Assembly: GCA_050084515.1 (NCBI GenBank)
Contig: CM114274.1
Coordinates: 7,626,001-7,690,000, forward strand
DNA: 64,000 bases
Direction of reading: 5' to 3'
Source of the DNA: Blasia pusilla
Taxonomy: Eukaryota; Marchantiophyta; Marchantiopsida; Blasiales
The translations under genes and the position numbers were made by a program. Below, piece by piece: positions 22,590-33,180 of this stretch. How positions within the stretch are numbered: position 1 is the stretch's first letter; each line of letters begins with the position of its first letter. The notes beneath the pieces are model-generated. The model made no database searches. It had not been told where the DNA came from and was given only the letters and a program-made list of their open reading frames with translations.

Positions 22590-23435
22590 ATGAAGTCAAC
22601 ATTAAGATAGAAACGCTTCTACAAACATCACATAAAGAAAAAAAATTATGAAAAATACACTTAATGTGAATTTCAAATCTGTAAACAAAACGAAAAAAGT
22701 TAAGAGAAAATTAGCAAGTGAATTACTTTTCCATTGAATTGTGATAGAACTTATGTATTAAGAGCATCAACATCTCTGTATTTTGGTGTTTAAATTACGG
22801 TAGCCCTAAAAAAAATTATCTTTGAGAATCTTAGAGGATTATCCTCACATATGATATCAATATGATCATTTGTGTTATTTGTATTAGTCCTCATATCAAG
22901 CGATAACTTAATAGCATCATCACCTAATTTCAGTGTATGAGTGTCGGTACACATCCATCTCCCACTTCCAATAACTAATTAGCAAACTCTGATTATTGGA
23001 GACCTCCATGCACTTCCAAATTTCAACTCTCATATCAATTGTAAGCTTCATCCATTTCACATAAGACCACAAAAATGACCTCTTTAGAATGCCTTATACA
23101 ATGAAATGGTAATCCAAAAATATTTCGTTGTTCAAAGTGCAAGAAAATTTTGAAAATTAGCCAACATGGTTTAGATGAATGAAAAAATATCGTAGCCACA
23201 AAAAAACTTTGAAATTAACATAGAAATTTTATCGTTTATGCTACCAAAAGGGTTCAAGAGGAAGAAAGATGACATAATACTCAAACCCGGCATGAAAGTA
23301 TTGTGGTGTTTCATCAATGACTTGCATTGTTTTTGAACTATTTGAACCTGTTCTATAAGGAGAGACCCTTTGAATGATGGGCAACAAGCTATTTGGGATA
23401 TTGTCTAGATTCTCTTTGAGTAGGTGTTAAATGAT
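22590..23435. other. AT-rich DNA before the Helitron helicase, no gene recognised
   Basis: No open frame of note and no Helitron Rep (HUH) domain. If the element downstream was once autonomous, its Rep half has been lost or lies outside what I can recognise here. Confidence 0.5.
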
Positions 23436-23544
23436 GCCCCACCTTCTATAAGTGCATTTCATTTTTGTTATGTTCTTACTTCATTTTCATATTTGGTTTT
23501 CTTTCTTTTCAATTTCTTGTTACTAACCATGGTTTTTTTCGGCA

Positions 23545-25272
23545 AAGTTATTTTTTATTAATGGTCTTGGTGGAACGGGAGAAACCTTTCTATACAATCT
23601 TCTCCTTAGTAGGATTCAAACCAAGGGTCGCAAAGCTCTAGCCCTTGCATCTTCGGGAATTGTTGCTTTATTATTAGCTGGAGGTTGTACGGCTCATTCT
23701 CGATTCAAGATCCCGATTCAAGTTCATGAATTGTCCACTTGCAAGTGAGTTTAGCTTCTAGACTTTGCTAGCACCTTGCATCTAAGCTAAATATTATGTC
23801 TTTCATTATTTTATTTTATTTACTTCAATGTATTATAACTCAATATTTTCTTACTTATTGATTTTTTGTGTGTTTTCTAGCTTATCAATCAATAGTCACA
23901 TTGCACGCCTTATACAAAAGGCAATGTTAATTATATGGGACGAAGCTCCTATGACCCATAGTTACACCTTTGAAGTTGTTAATCGTACGTTCCAAGATAT
24001 TATAGGTTTGGTAGATGCTCGACTACGAGATATACCATTTGGGGGTAAGATATATATATTATTATATCTTATATTTATAGTTGGTGGTGACTTTCCACAA
24101 CTTCTTCATGTTGTTCATCATGGTGATCTTCCTTCTATTGTCCGTGCAACCCTAAGGAGATCCCTTATTTGGTCTCATGTGAAAGTAATGAAACTCACTA
24201 CCAACATGAGAGTGAATTCTTTACAAGGTATTAAATATTAAACCTTCTTTTTCTGCTTTCCTTATCATATATATTCTTTAATGAAATGTACTCATTCTTT
24301 TTCTTATGAATTTTCTCAGGTTGAGTACAGCATGAGCAAGAAGCCTTTGCAAATTGGTTATTAAAGGTTGGAAAAGGTCGTATACTATTACATTCTGACA
24401 TTGGAGATGATTTTATACAAATTCCCGAATCTATGATCGTTAAGACGACAAGGCTCAATGATCTCACCAACATTGTTTATGGTGTTAATGTTGATACGTG
24501 GAGTCATATTGACTTCTTGAAGGTACATCTATTCTTTCAACCAAGAATAGTATTGTGGACATTATCAATGCGAAAATCATGTCTCGATTTCCAGAAGAGG
24601 TAATGTTCAATCAATCTTATCATAGATCTTTATTATGAGATTAAGAATATTAGTGTTGTTATTGTATGTTATCTTGTTGATTAACTATTTCTTCCCTTTT
24701 CCCAAGAGCACACTTTTTTTAGTTTTGATTCGGTTTATGATGATGGGATGAGGCTTCTATACCCAATAGAATTCTTGAAGACATGTTTGCCATCAAGATT
24801 GCCTCCACATTCTTTAACTTTGAAGATTAGAGCTCCTATCATGCTATTAAGGAAGATGAATGGAGCAAAGGGACAAGAAGCAAATGGGACTCGACTAGTG
24901 ATTGTTGGGTTTGGTCAACATGTTATAGATGCAATAATTATAACCGGAAAAAATATTGGAACTCATGTTTTTATTCCACGCATTCCGTTGATTGCTTTTG
25001 ATTCTGGTTTATCTTTCCATTTATGAAGATTTCAATTTCTTATTCGTCCTACCTTTGCTATGACTACTAATAAGTCACAAGGTTAGATATTAGAGAGAGT
25101 TGGAATTTACTTGCCAAATCCTATGCTTTCTCATGGGCAGTTCTATGTTGCCTTATGTAGAGTGGGTGCTAAGAATTCAATTCATATGATGGTTGACAGT
25201 GAAAATCCAACTAAAAATTTGGTGTTTATACTAGAAAATTTTTTATATTATGAAGTACTACATTGGAATTAA
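23545..25272 (+). pseudogene. Helitron PIF1-like helicase, degenerate
   Basis: Pieces in order match the SF1 helicase half of Helitron RepHel proteins, the enzyme that unwinds DNA during rolling-circle transposition. Walker A region FFINGLGGTGETFLYNLL (23550-23605) has glutamate for the catalytic lysine (GAA for AAA). Then come ALASSGIVALLLAGG, an intron with donor GTGAGT and acceptor TTTTCTAG (about 23743-23880), LIIWDEAPM (Walker B), GGDFPQLL (interrupted upstream by AT-rich sequence), TTNMRV, EQEAFANWLLKVGKGR, YPIEFLKTCLPSRLPPH, GTRLVIVGFGQHVI and KSQG with HGQFYVALCRVG. In-frame stops occur after LSFHL (TGA) and after KSQG (TAG where Gln is usual), and a one-base frameshift lies near 24525. 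No Rep domain. Inactive. Confidence 0.85.
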
Positions 25273-25419
25273 TAAATAATAATAATTCTTATTTAATTTT
25301 TAAAAATAAAAAATTATATTTATATTATTATTTCTTCTTCATTTTAAATAAATATGATTGTTTCAGAAAAATGATTGACATTTGATACGATTATTTGAAA
25401 ATTTATCTAATATTGTTGT

Positions 25420-25455
25420 TTTGTCGCCGATGCAGCGCACGAGCATTCTTACTAG
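25420..25455 (+). mobile_element. Candidate Helitron 3' terminus
   Basis: GCCGATGCAGCGCACGAGCA is followed by CTAG at 25452-25455 and a host T. This is the plant Helitron pattern CTRR|T preceded by a GC-rich near-palindrome. It lies 180 bp beyond the helicase remnant in the same orientation, so it plausibly ends that element. The stem is weak and no 5' end was found. Confidence 0.45.
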
Positions 25456-25466
25456 TGACTTAAACT

Positions 25467-25948
25467 TGTACAAGAAAACTTTATTTTCCTTGTATTTGGA
25501 CTCTTAGTAATGTTCACATCATGACTTAACATTCTCTCCAAGCATCCATAAATCCTAAAATTGGAGCTTATCATTCATAAATGAGTAGAGAGTGAGTGGA
25601 TATCTTTTCAAGGCCAATGGATAAACATGTATTTAATGAAAAATGTGTATAATATTTTTCTCACTTCAAATTATTTATCTATCTTGAGTAAAAAAATCTT
25701 GGATCTAAATTGTTTATTTCATGTTTTAATTATCTTCATGAAAATCCTACAAATCTTAGGTAAATCTAATGGTTGAGAAATAGATCAGGGAAAAGTATAC
25801 AAGAAAATTTTACTTTTTGGATCACCTATTTTTTTGCCTTACACTTGGATTCCTATTTTACCACATACAATAAGTAACATTTCCTCCATGCATCTACAAA
25901 TCCTAGAACTTGTCTTGATCATGCATAAATAAGTAGAGAAGGAGTGGA
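25467..25948 (+). repeat. Diverged direct duplication, about 140-150 bp
   Basis: 25467-25600 and 25796-25948 share ACAAGAAAA-TTTA, TTTGGA/TTGGAT, CATCCATAAATCCTA/CATCTACAAATCCTAGA, and CATAAAT-AGTAGAGA-GGAGTGGA/GTGAGTGGA. No coding sequence. Possibly an old tandem duplication or paired ends of a small element. Confidence 0.5.
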
Positions 25949-27029
25949 CAAGCACACATTAAAGTGAGGGAGCATGTCTACCGTATGTGTAATTGGTTTA
26001 CACGTATTAATAATAGTTTTCTTCAATTTACTAATGATAATAATGACTTTCAATAGAGTGAATTAGAGATGATGATAGTTTGTGTTACAATTGTATACAA
26101 ACAATGAATAATTTAAGGATATATGTGTGGATGTTAGACCCTTATAATAGGAAAGTATTGAACTCAATTGTTAAGGAGAAAAAAATCTTTGGAACAAATT
26201 TGAAATAAATTCTTACCAAGCAAGTCAATGTGGTTTTAAAAAATGTATTAGGTTAATTTTTTTAAAAATTATATAAAATTAATAAAGGGTTTTACTTATT
26301 AGAATAAGAAACTATTATAACAAGGGGAAAAGAATTTAAAACTATCCAAAAAACTAAATTAAGGAAATCATGTGTTAAAAAATATGCATATAGGATCTTA
26401 TGAAAGGTTTGTGGATGCATATGATGTATAGGATAGTCTAGGTGACATACTTGCGCCAATAGGTGTATACGTACCTTCATTTTTTCTTCAATTTTATTGC
26501 TTCAACAGTCTTCCTAGGCACACTAGAGCACTCCATGAACACTAGTCTTGATTATTCTTAACAATACATGATGTCATAGGCTAGATGACTAAGTTTCTTT
26601 CAAGAACCTTGTGGGGTGTTATGTTTGTAATGAACACACCAACATGGTGATCCTATTGTAACACTCCCTCCCCAATAGTGAGAGTGATTCCATCATTCTC
26701 AATAAGTTGTACCGATAAAATGACCAAGAATAGAAACCAAACTTAGCTTGGACATCAACAAATTACTTCCAAATTAAGTGTTTTGTCTTCCTAATATCCA
26801 TGGAATCAATGTATTTTTCTGTAACTAAATATCTGGGATACTTTTCAAACATTCCCACCATATCTTGCAATCTTATTTCATCAAGTTTAGTTGAAGGGAA
26901 GTAGTACGACTCATCAATTGCTACGCACACCCATGGTTTATCGTTTGTCGTCAAAGGAGGATGATGCATGTGCAATCTTGTTGTAAATTTAGTAGTGCCA
27001 CGGCATAGTTTTCATCTCATTGGTCTCCA
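25949..27029. other. AT-rich intergenic DNA, no gene recognised
   Basis: Only short frames such as 26975-26763 on the minus strand, with no recognisable domains. Confidence 0.5.
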
Positions 27030-27250
27030 AGGTTGGTCTCAAGGTTTTTTTTCCCATCTTTAACCATCCTTTGGCGGATCTCCCTCCCCTACTGACCGAT
27101 GATGAGACTCATCTCATGACTTTCCAGCCCCGCCTCCCTAGTTTTAGTTTCGTATGATCAAGTGATTCCACTAAGGTTGGTCCTCCTTTGACCCACAATT
27201 ATGACTCACTTCTCAAGTCCCAATGACCATTTGTGTGTAAGACTTAATTC
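27030..27250 (+). repeat. Dispersed repeat shared with 46.84-47.04 kb
   Basis: Both loci contain ACCATCCTTTGGC-GATC, then CACTAAG with ATCCTCCTT-GA-CCAC, CATGA or TATGA followed by a pyrimidine-rich run, and GT-TAAGACTTA/GTCCAAGACTCA, in the same order and spacing. Diverged copies of an unclassified repeat without coding sequence. Confidence 0.45.
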
Positions 27251-27341
27251 TTTGCAGCGAGGAGGAAAGAAAAATTTCCTGAAAAAGTGTCGAGATAGAT
27301 TCCACGTAGAGAAGGGAAGAACGAAGCTAGAGGGGATTGCT

Positions 27342-27640
27342 CATGGTTGCACAAAAATAGACAAGTCCTTCCTTAGGACGAAACATGGACGGACAAGTGT
27401 GGACATATCCACACACATGGGTTCCAAGAGGTGGTACCCACACTTTTAGTCCATGATGGAAGGCAAGCCAAGGATGAGAGGAGCAATGAGGAAGGAGGGA
27501 GTGGAGGTGGAGTGAGGAAGAAATGGGGGAGTATGGAACACGAAGGCAAGTAAGGGGAATGTGAAAGAAGGAAAAGGTGGGGTCTATACGGACAAGTCCT
27601 TCCATAGGACGGACACGGACTTTGTCCACATGCAACCTTG
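27342..27640. mobile_element. hAT-type MITE copy 4, with perfect target duplication
   Basis: A 299-bp element begins CATGGTTGCACAAAAATAG and ends CACATGCAACCTTG. It is flanked by the perfect 8-bp duplication GGATTGCT (27334-27341 and 27641-27648). This copy defines the family boundaries best. The inside contains GGACAAGTCCTTCC twice and GTGGACATATCCAC. Confidence 0.85.
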
Positions 27641-27649
27641 GGATTGCTC

Positions 27650-28201
27650 CCTCTCTCAGAAGAAATGAATAAGAATGAACCTTTTGCTGAAGGCTTTTCA
27701 TTGATGTTCTCTCTACTCCGATACATCCCGCGAGCACAAAAGCAGGTCTATACTATAATTGAGTGTTTGTAAAGTGGAAGTATGGCACCTCTCATATCCT
27801 CCTCGAAAATTTTCTTCATAAGTGAACCTAACTTTTAAATTTGGATTTCATATCATGATTGCCTATACAATCAACTTTTGTTATTTTTCCTCTTAATATA
27901 GCCTATCCGTATGTATTCTACTAACTATTCATCACTCACAATCTCTTCTCACACATATTTCTTTACCACTCATAATCTCTTCCTAGATGAATTTCTTCCA
28001 CACTCTTGGTTTTGAATTAGGAAGACTCCCTTATCATGTGGAGAAAATAGAAGGGTCAAATACGTTTCCTTGTATCTCTCTCAAACCCGCTTCTCCAACA
28101 TTTAATTTGGGAACTTCGGATGGAATTCAACTCAACTGGGTGGAATGCAAACCACAAGTGGTGATGGGATCTACCCTTCCTCGGCCCTTTCTCCACCAAC
28201 C
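27650..28201. other. Intergenic DNA, no gene recognised
   Basis: A 72-codon plus-strand frame at 27987-28205 has no recognisable family. Otherwise AT-rich, with repeated CTCACAATCTCTTC-like words near 27930-27980. Confidence 0.4.
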
Positions 28202-28740
28202 CTAGAGTATTGCCTGTGCTATGCACATGTGAGTTTAACGCCTCCGGTCCTCTTTTCCCTTCCTAATTTAATTTAATTGTCTCCTCTTGACTTAACTCCC
28301 TCTCTTAAAATGACATGTGTCAACACCATAAGAACCTTAGAGGAGAGGTGCGTCATCGAAAGAGGGTTTTCTCTAACCCCATCCCCTTTTAATTGTATAG
28401 ATTGTGGTTTGTACGTGTATGTGCGAACTCCTTGATGAACGGTGAATTGGGCCCAAAAATAAGAGCGCTTAGTTCTTTCACACCCTCAACGTAGGATTGA
28501 TCCCCCCACACATCCTTTGGGAGAGGGGGCGACATCTATTTACTTAAAAGAGGATGGGATTAGAGAAACCCTCGCCAAGTGTTGACATATGTCCTCTTAA
28601 GGGTTTTTTTGGTATTGACACATGTCATTTTAAGAGAGGGAGTTCCATTAAGACGAGACAATTGAATTAAATAAGGGAAATGAGGACCGGAAGCTTTTTA
28701 AAATTTGAAGATCACCTCCATAGCACGGGCAACACTCTAG
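28202..28740. mobile_element. Foldback element with inverted arms of about 190 bp
   Basis: The left arm begins CTAGAGTATTGCCTGTGC and the right arm, read inward on the other strand, CTAGAGTGTTGCCCGTGC. Pairing continues through CTTCCGGTCCTC-TTTCCC/CTCCGGTCCTCTTTTCCC, TTTAATT-AATTGTCTC, ACTCCCTCTCTTAAAATG, ACATGTGTCAA, and TTTCTCTAA-CCCATCC. Arms reach about 28395 on the left and 28545 on the right, leaving a centre of about 150 bp. Because the ends read CTAG, a TA or CTAG target duplication cannot be told from the terminus itself. No coding sequence. Confidence 0.75.
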
Positions 28741-28746
28741 TATCCT

Positions 28747-29302
28747 ATGATGAGTAACTCATACATTTCAGCTGGAGCTGCTACGTTATGGAATCGCAAC
28801 TTAGAGATCCATCCGTCCACACCAAATCAAGGAGGTGAGATGATTGCAAAAGTGGGATCGGCCTTTGCCTATGGAGTGGAGCTCGAGCTGCTGCCGATCT
28901 TGTCCATGTTGAATGCGGAAGAGATCGAGAGGCTTGAAGGAGTATGTCAACTGTGGAAATCAACACAAGATTCACTCCTCTAAGAAATATAGGGGATCTA
29001 TCCTGAAAGATTTCTCTCCTAGGTTTACCCTTACCATGCTAATGAAACAGCTCTGGCAGTTGCATGCCCACGGCTAAAGTCCATGTCTCAAGGGTTTTTC
29101 CATCATAGATCTGGTGCCAAATAAGAGATTCAGCACTCTACAATGGCAAGAAATTCCCACAACTGAAGGTAGTTTAGGGTGTGGTGTGACGACATTTCAC
29201 TTGTGTTCGCTCAGTCTGCTTGGGAAGGAGAGCTGCGGTTCTCTAGGTTCGCCTGACAAAGACAGAATCAGATATGGTGGCAGTGTAGACCTTTTAACAT
29301 AA
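28747..29302 (+). pseudogene. F-box-like protein fragment, degenerate
   Basis: A plus-strand frame at 28747-28983 contains ELELLPILSMLNAEEIERLE followed by GVCQLWKST. This fits the F-box consensus (LP-ELL-IL-LP-DL-R--VC--W), which links substrate to SKP1 in SCF ubiquitin ligases. After a stop, remaining frames include IIDLVPNKRFSTLQWQEIP (near 29110), like the repeat region of F-box/kelch proteins. Stops and frame changes make it a pseudogene unless unusual introns exist. It abuts the foldback element. Confidence 0.45.
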
Positions 29303-31305
29303 AACCGTTGAGAACTAGGGAATGGTTCTAGTCAGAATCGGCAACCTGAGGTTGTCGGGAACACACAGGTCTCCATCTCTAACTCAGAAACGCATGGAGA
29401 CGATTGAGAATGAAGGGTGGTTTCTAACTATGAAAGGCACTATCTGAGAAGGAATTGAGTACAGTTTCTCTTATCCATAATAGTGAAGGACAGTGGTAAA
29501 GGGCAGACGAAGAAAGTAACTCATTTGTACACAAATCTCTTGTCTTCTCTCTGCATTCGCTGCAAGAAGACTCTTCCAGAAATCTACCGTAAATTCCCAA
29601 AGCCCGCAATCGCACCATCTCTTGGCAGCCAATGTGACCATGAAATGAATCCTCCGCTTTGGTGTCTGAAAGCAGTCCGTCCAATTCGTTCTTCGAGGTA
29701 CAGTGTGGTGGAATTGGCGGGTTCAACGATTGCTTTCGAGCCTGCATGAATTATGGTGAGAGGAGACGCTACTCATGGCCAGCCGACACGGATCACGACT
29801 GCATTCGTTGGAAACCTCTGGAGGTTTCAATTGGTTAGTGCGCTCTGGTGATGTGACTGAGACTGCAATTGCATGTTCTAGTAACTTCAATTTTTGTCAG
29901 GACCTGTCACCGCCGTTCTTCCGTTCCTGACGCGAGTCGCTGCTTACGATGTCGTAGAAAGGAGTTGTGTCCACTGATTCTGCTATTTCTTTGGTAGCAC
30001 AAGCTGAGCTCAACTCGAGTCAGGCCGATTAATGAAGGCGAGAATTCGAGAGGCGCAGAACTACTGAGTAGAAAGGGGAAACATTCATCAGATGATGCTC
30101 GCCACATTCAACTGATAACAACAAAATAGAAAGAATTATCATTTTTTGTTTGATTTTGTAGAGCGTAAGATGAACTTCCTCTTCCCCGATTGGTCAGGGG
30201 ACAATTCGAGAGGTGCAGAGCTGTTGGGGAGAAGGAAGGACCGCGAAAGGTGTCTTCCGTTGGAAAGACTCATCGCATGACGCTCGCCATATGTATACCT
30301 GAAACAGCGTAGTGTGATCGTGATTACCGATGGCCATGGCTCACAACCGAACGGAAGCTGTGGAAATTTTGTGGAGTGATGGCTACCTTACTCGCTGCAC
30401 TTCCGCGGAAGTTGGAGTTGTGACGTCTCTTATTTCTGTCGGTTTCCCTGATCTCCATAGCTTCTGGCCTCGGACCTAGAAACGGCCATTAATGTCCCTA
30501 TCCAGACAGACAGATAGAGTTCATCAAGAATCTGCTCCATCCACCAAAGCTCGTCGCCTCATTTCCGGAGTGGTTGCAGTGTATAGTCACACGCAGTCGG
30601 AGAACATTCAATCCAGATGAAGATCGCCATAGCGGCATTAAGTCTGCAAATTCGGTAACATCAACAGAAAGCTGTTGTTGCTTTCCCATCACAGAAAGCA
30701 ACAGCAGCGGCAACCTCGAAATTTATGGAAGATCTTCCAAGTAGATCGCCATTTCTTTTCTTAGTAGCCCGTGCACGAAGTATGCACCCTATTATACGCC
30801 ACCATCAAGATCTCTGCTGCCCTCCATTGATTTCATCTCACTTCGCCCCCAAAATCCGGTTCGGAACTCCTCGGGAAAGCATGGAATTAACTTCTTCGCC
30901 TCTCACTTTTGCGCTCGCCTTAATTCTTCCCAAACGTGGCGTCTCCATGGAGAGTCGATAAGTAATTAAGAGCTTTCATGAAGTTCTGTACTTCTCCGCA
31001 TTGAGGACGCGCGGGGCTTCGCTGCAATGATTTTTCTTGAAACCAGAACAGTTCATTTTTAAGAATCAGCGTATGCACTTTACATGCGCAGCACAAAATG
31101 GATCCACTTGATATGAACCTCAATAAATATATAAATACTCCACTTGAGAGGAGTGTGTGGTGTAGCCTATCCCTTCCTCAAAGATTCTCTCTTTAAGTTT
31201 CATAATTTCAGAAGAAAGGGTTTTAAGGGGGTCATCACATGCGATTTCCATAAAAACCTCGTGATATTCGGTGGAGCATAGTCCCCACCAATTTATTTAT
31301 TGTCT
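29303..31305. other. Mostly gene-free DNA with a degenerate local duplication
   Basis: GAATTCGAGAGGCGCAGAAC (about 30042) and CAATTCGAGAGGTGCAGAGC (about 30202) start related stretches of about 85 bp ending in GATGATGCTCGCCA and CATGACGCTCGCCA. The 88-codon frame at 29483-29749 and the 78-codon frame at 30725-30961 start with ATG but show no domain I can name. Confidence 0.4.
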
Positions 31306-31309
31306 TTTT

Positions 31310-31375
31310 TTAGGGTTTACGCCCTCTTTTGTACTTCCGATGGGTTTTCTATCACTCGTTTTTATCGAAGTGCAT
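31310..31375 (+). mobile_element. RLE retrotransposon tail, plus orientation
   Basis: CTTTTGTACTTCCGATGGG, then TTTTCTATCACTCG and TTTTTATCGAAGTGCATC, matches the family 3' tail almost exactly, ending at the same GTGCATC as the copies at 9254 and 40507. Only the last part of the tail is present. Confidence 0.65.
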
Positions 31376-31654
31376 CTTTATTGTCTTTTAGGGTTTTCGA
31401 TGGGCTGGCAGATCGCATGGTTAGGGCGGTTCGAAGTTGTCATGGTAATTTTCCATGACTTAGGAGTTAGACGTAAAATTTTCTTTCCATATTCATTAAT
31501 TAAAAATAAAAAAATTTGAAATTATCTCTATACCTATGAATGTGTCTCCATAGCGCGTCGATGGGCTTTTGAGGCGGGCTTAGACTATGGAGGACGCAGG
31601 TTCTAGAGGCCCTCTTAGTGGTAGTCATGCTTCTCTAGACGTAGCTTATATTGT

Positions 31655-33045
31655 CTTTTGTCACATCTGAGTAACCGATAGGCCGAGATCTATCGTGGAT
31701 AGGGCGTAGGAGCCAACGGACTATCTTGAGTGTAACTTTGTCCCCAAAGTGTCGGATGAGGGTGAGGATAGGTCCATTGTGTCGAACGCGCGTTTCGGCG
31801 ACTTTCATGTTGATGTCTTTTACAGCCGGGTGACTTGTTGACCAGGTCACCTGCCCCTGGTAACCTGTGCACACATGTTACCAAGGGAAGGGCTATTTTT
31901 AAGAGAAGATCCTTTTGGCTCTTCCCAACCTATATAAGAGAGGAAGATGGCTTTCTTAAGCCATCTTTCTCATGTTGGGTCGTTGGAGCACCTCCCTTGT
32001 ATGTGTGTGAGCTAGGACTAGGGTGCTAGCGTCCGGATTCCTTGATAGCACAAGGTGGACGAGGCTCGATATGCCGATGTAGATTGAGGAGTGGAGTTTT
32101 AGGCCGGGTGTGCCGTTTTTACTACTCTTTATTTTTACATGAGAAAGATCTTTCTCATGAAACGCGCGGCGTTCCCAGCGCATTTAGGGCCCAAGGGGCC
32201 CGCATAGGGCCGCAGTCCAAGTCTTCCCCCCCTTTTTCCAACGTGGTAGGAGTGGATGCAGCCGTAGCGAACGTGGTAGGACGGACGAGGTCGGTCCGGC
32301 GAACGCGGTGCGCATGGGCAACGTGAGGGCAGGGAGGATGTCGACTTGCTGAGTGATCAACAAGTTGGACAGCGGGCGTGACATGTTGTTTTTGAGGCGC
32401 GCATAGGGCGTTGCGAGAGTTTACGATGGAGGGGCAGTGTGCATGATGTCGACGGGTTGTCCGCATCTGTTGACGGGAGGATCGACGTGTTGGTCGAGGG
32501 GAGTGTTATGTGGCAGAGATTGTCATATCATGTGGAGGAGTGCATATTGATGGTGCAGCATGTTGGAGGGACGAGATGGTATGGTTTGGAAGGATCATGT
32601 GCGCAATTGTGCGCCATGTCATCTTCCGAACGTAGATGGGACGGTGGATCCAAGCTTGGCAGTGGTACCTGCAGGCTTGAGGTGTATGTTGTGCGGATCT
32701 GCGAGGGGTGCAGCCACCATGTTGGTATGTGATGGTTGTTCTCGAGGGTGGCATATGTCATGTCGACCCCCTCTTGATGTGGTTCCCACGGGACGATGGA
32801 TGTGTCCGAGATGTGTATAGGGTAGTAGGTCATGTCAGAGAGATGTGATATTTTCTATCTGGAGTTAGGGGGATCCAACTGCCAGCTAGGGGGGCGGTTG
32901 TGTGATCTCCATGTATATGTATGAGTTTATTTTTGTACATGTGTGGATCGACCCGTGTATGGGGAAGATCGGTGTTGTGTGGTGTAGATGTGACGAGCGA
33001 TGTATGTTGTGTAGCGATATGTATGCGCACGACACTTTGCTAATG
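31655..33045 (+). mobile_element. LTR-type element with leader segment and PHD-finger frame
   Basis: Order on the plus strand: an LTR-like block (31655-32149, TG start, matched inverted at 22100-22585); a GC-rich segment and the MHDVDGLSASVDGRIDVL segment (32170-32570, matched inverted at 2980-3370); a PHD-finger frame (32560-32820); and a terminal block (32890-33040, matched inverted at 21575-21700). It therefore links two otherwise separate remnants of the window into one family. No reverse transcriptase is present, so it is a deleted or LARD-type derivative. Confidence 0.55.
32560..32820 (+). CDS. PHD-finger protein fragment within a retroelement
   Basis: An 86-codon frame ending in a complete C4HC3 PHD finger: C42-x2-C45-x11-C57-x2-C60-x4-H65-x2-C68-x13-C82-x2-C85, with the conserved Trp two residues before C82 (GRWMCPRC). 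PHD fingers bind histone H3 tails, usually H3K4 in its methylated or unmethylated state. The preceding residues (DHVRNCAPCHLP) recall the cysteines of an integrase zinc-binding region, but that is weak. It lies inside an LTR-type element, so it was probably part of its polyprotein, perhaps guiding integration into chromatin. No intact upstream Pol frame is present. Confidence 0.6.
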   Translation: MLEGRDGMVWKDHVRNCAPCHLPNVDGTVDPSLAVVPAGLRCMLCGSARGAATMLVCDGCSRGWHMSCRPPLDVVPTGRWMCPRCV

Positions 33046-33084
33046 ATGAATTTAGTCGATAGAGAGGGTTTCGCTTTTTTCTTC

Positions 33085-33180
33085 CCAAGCAAGATGTGGC
33101 CTTCATGTACTTGACTTTTTGAGTCCCCCTCTTGTGTACTTCCAATAGGTTCCCCCATCACCCTTTTATGGGGGCTTTTC
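33085..33180 (+). mobile_element. RLE retrotransposon tail, plus orientation
   Basis: TGTGGCCTTCATGTACTTGA, then CTTTTTGAGTCCCCCTCTTG and TGTACTTCCAATAGGTTCCC. The same word order as the tails at 9.5 and 40.5 kb, more diverged. Confidence 0.6.
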
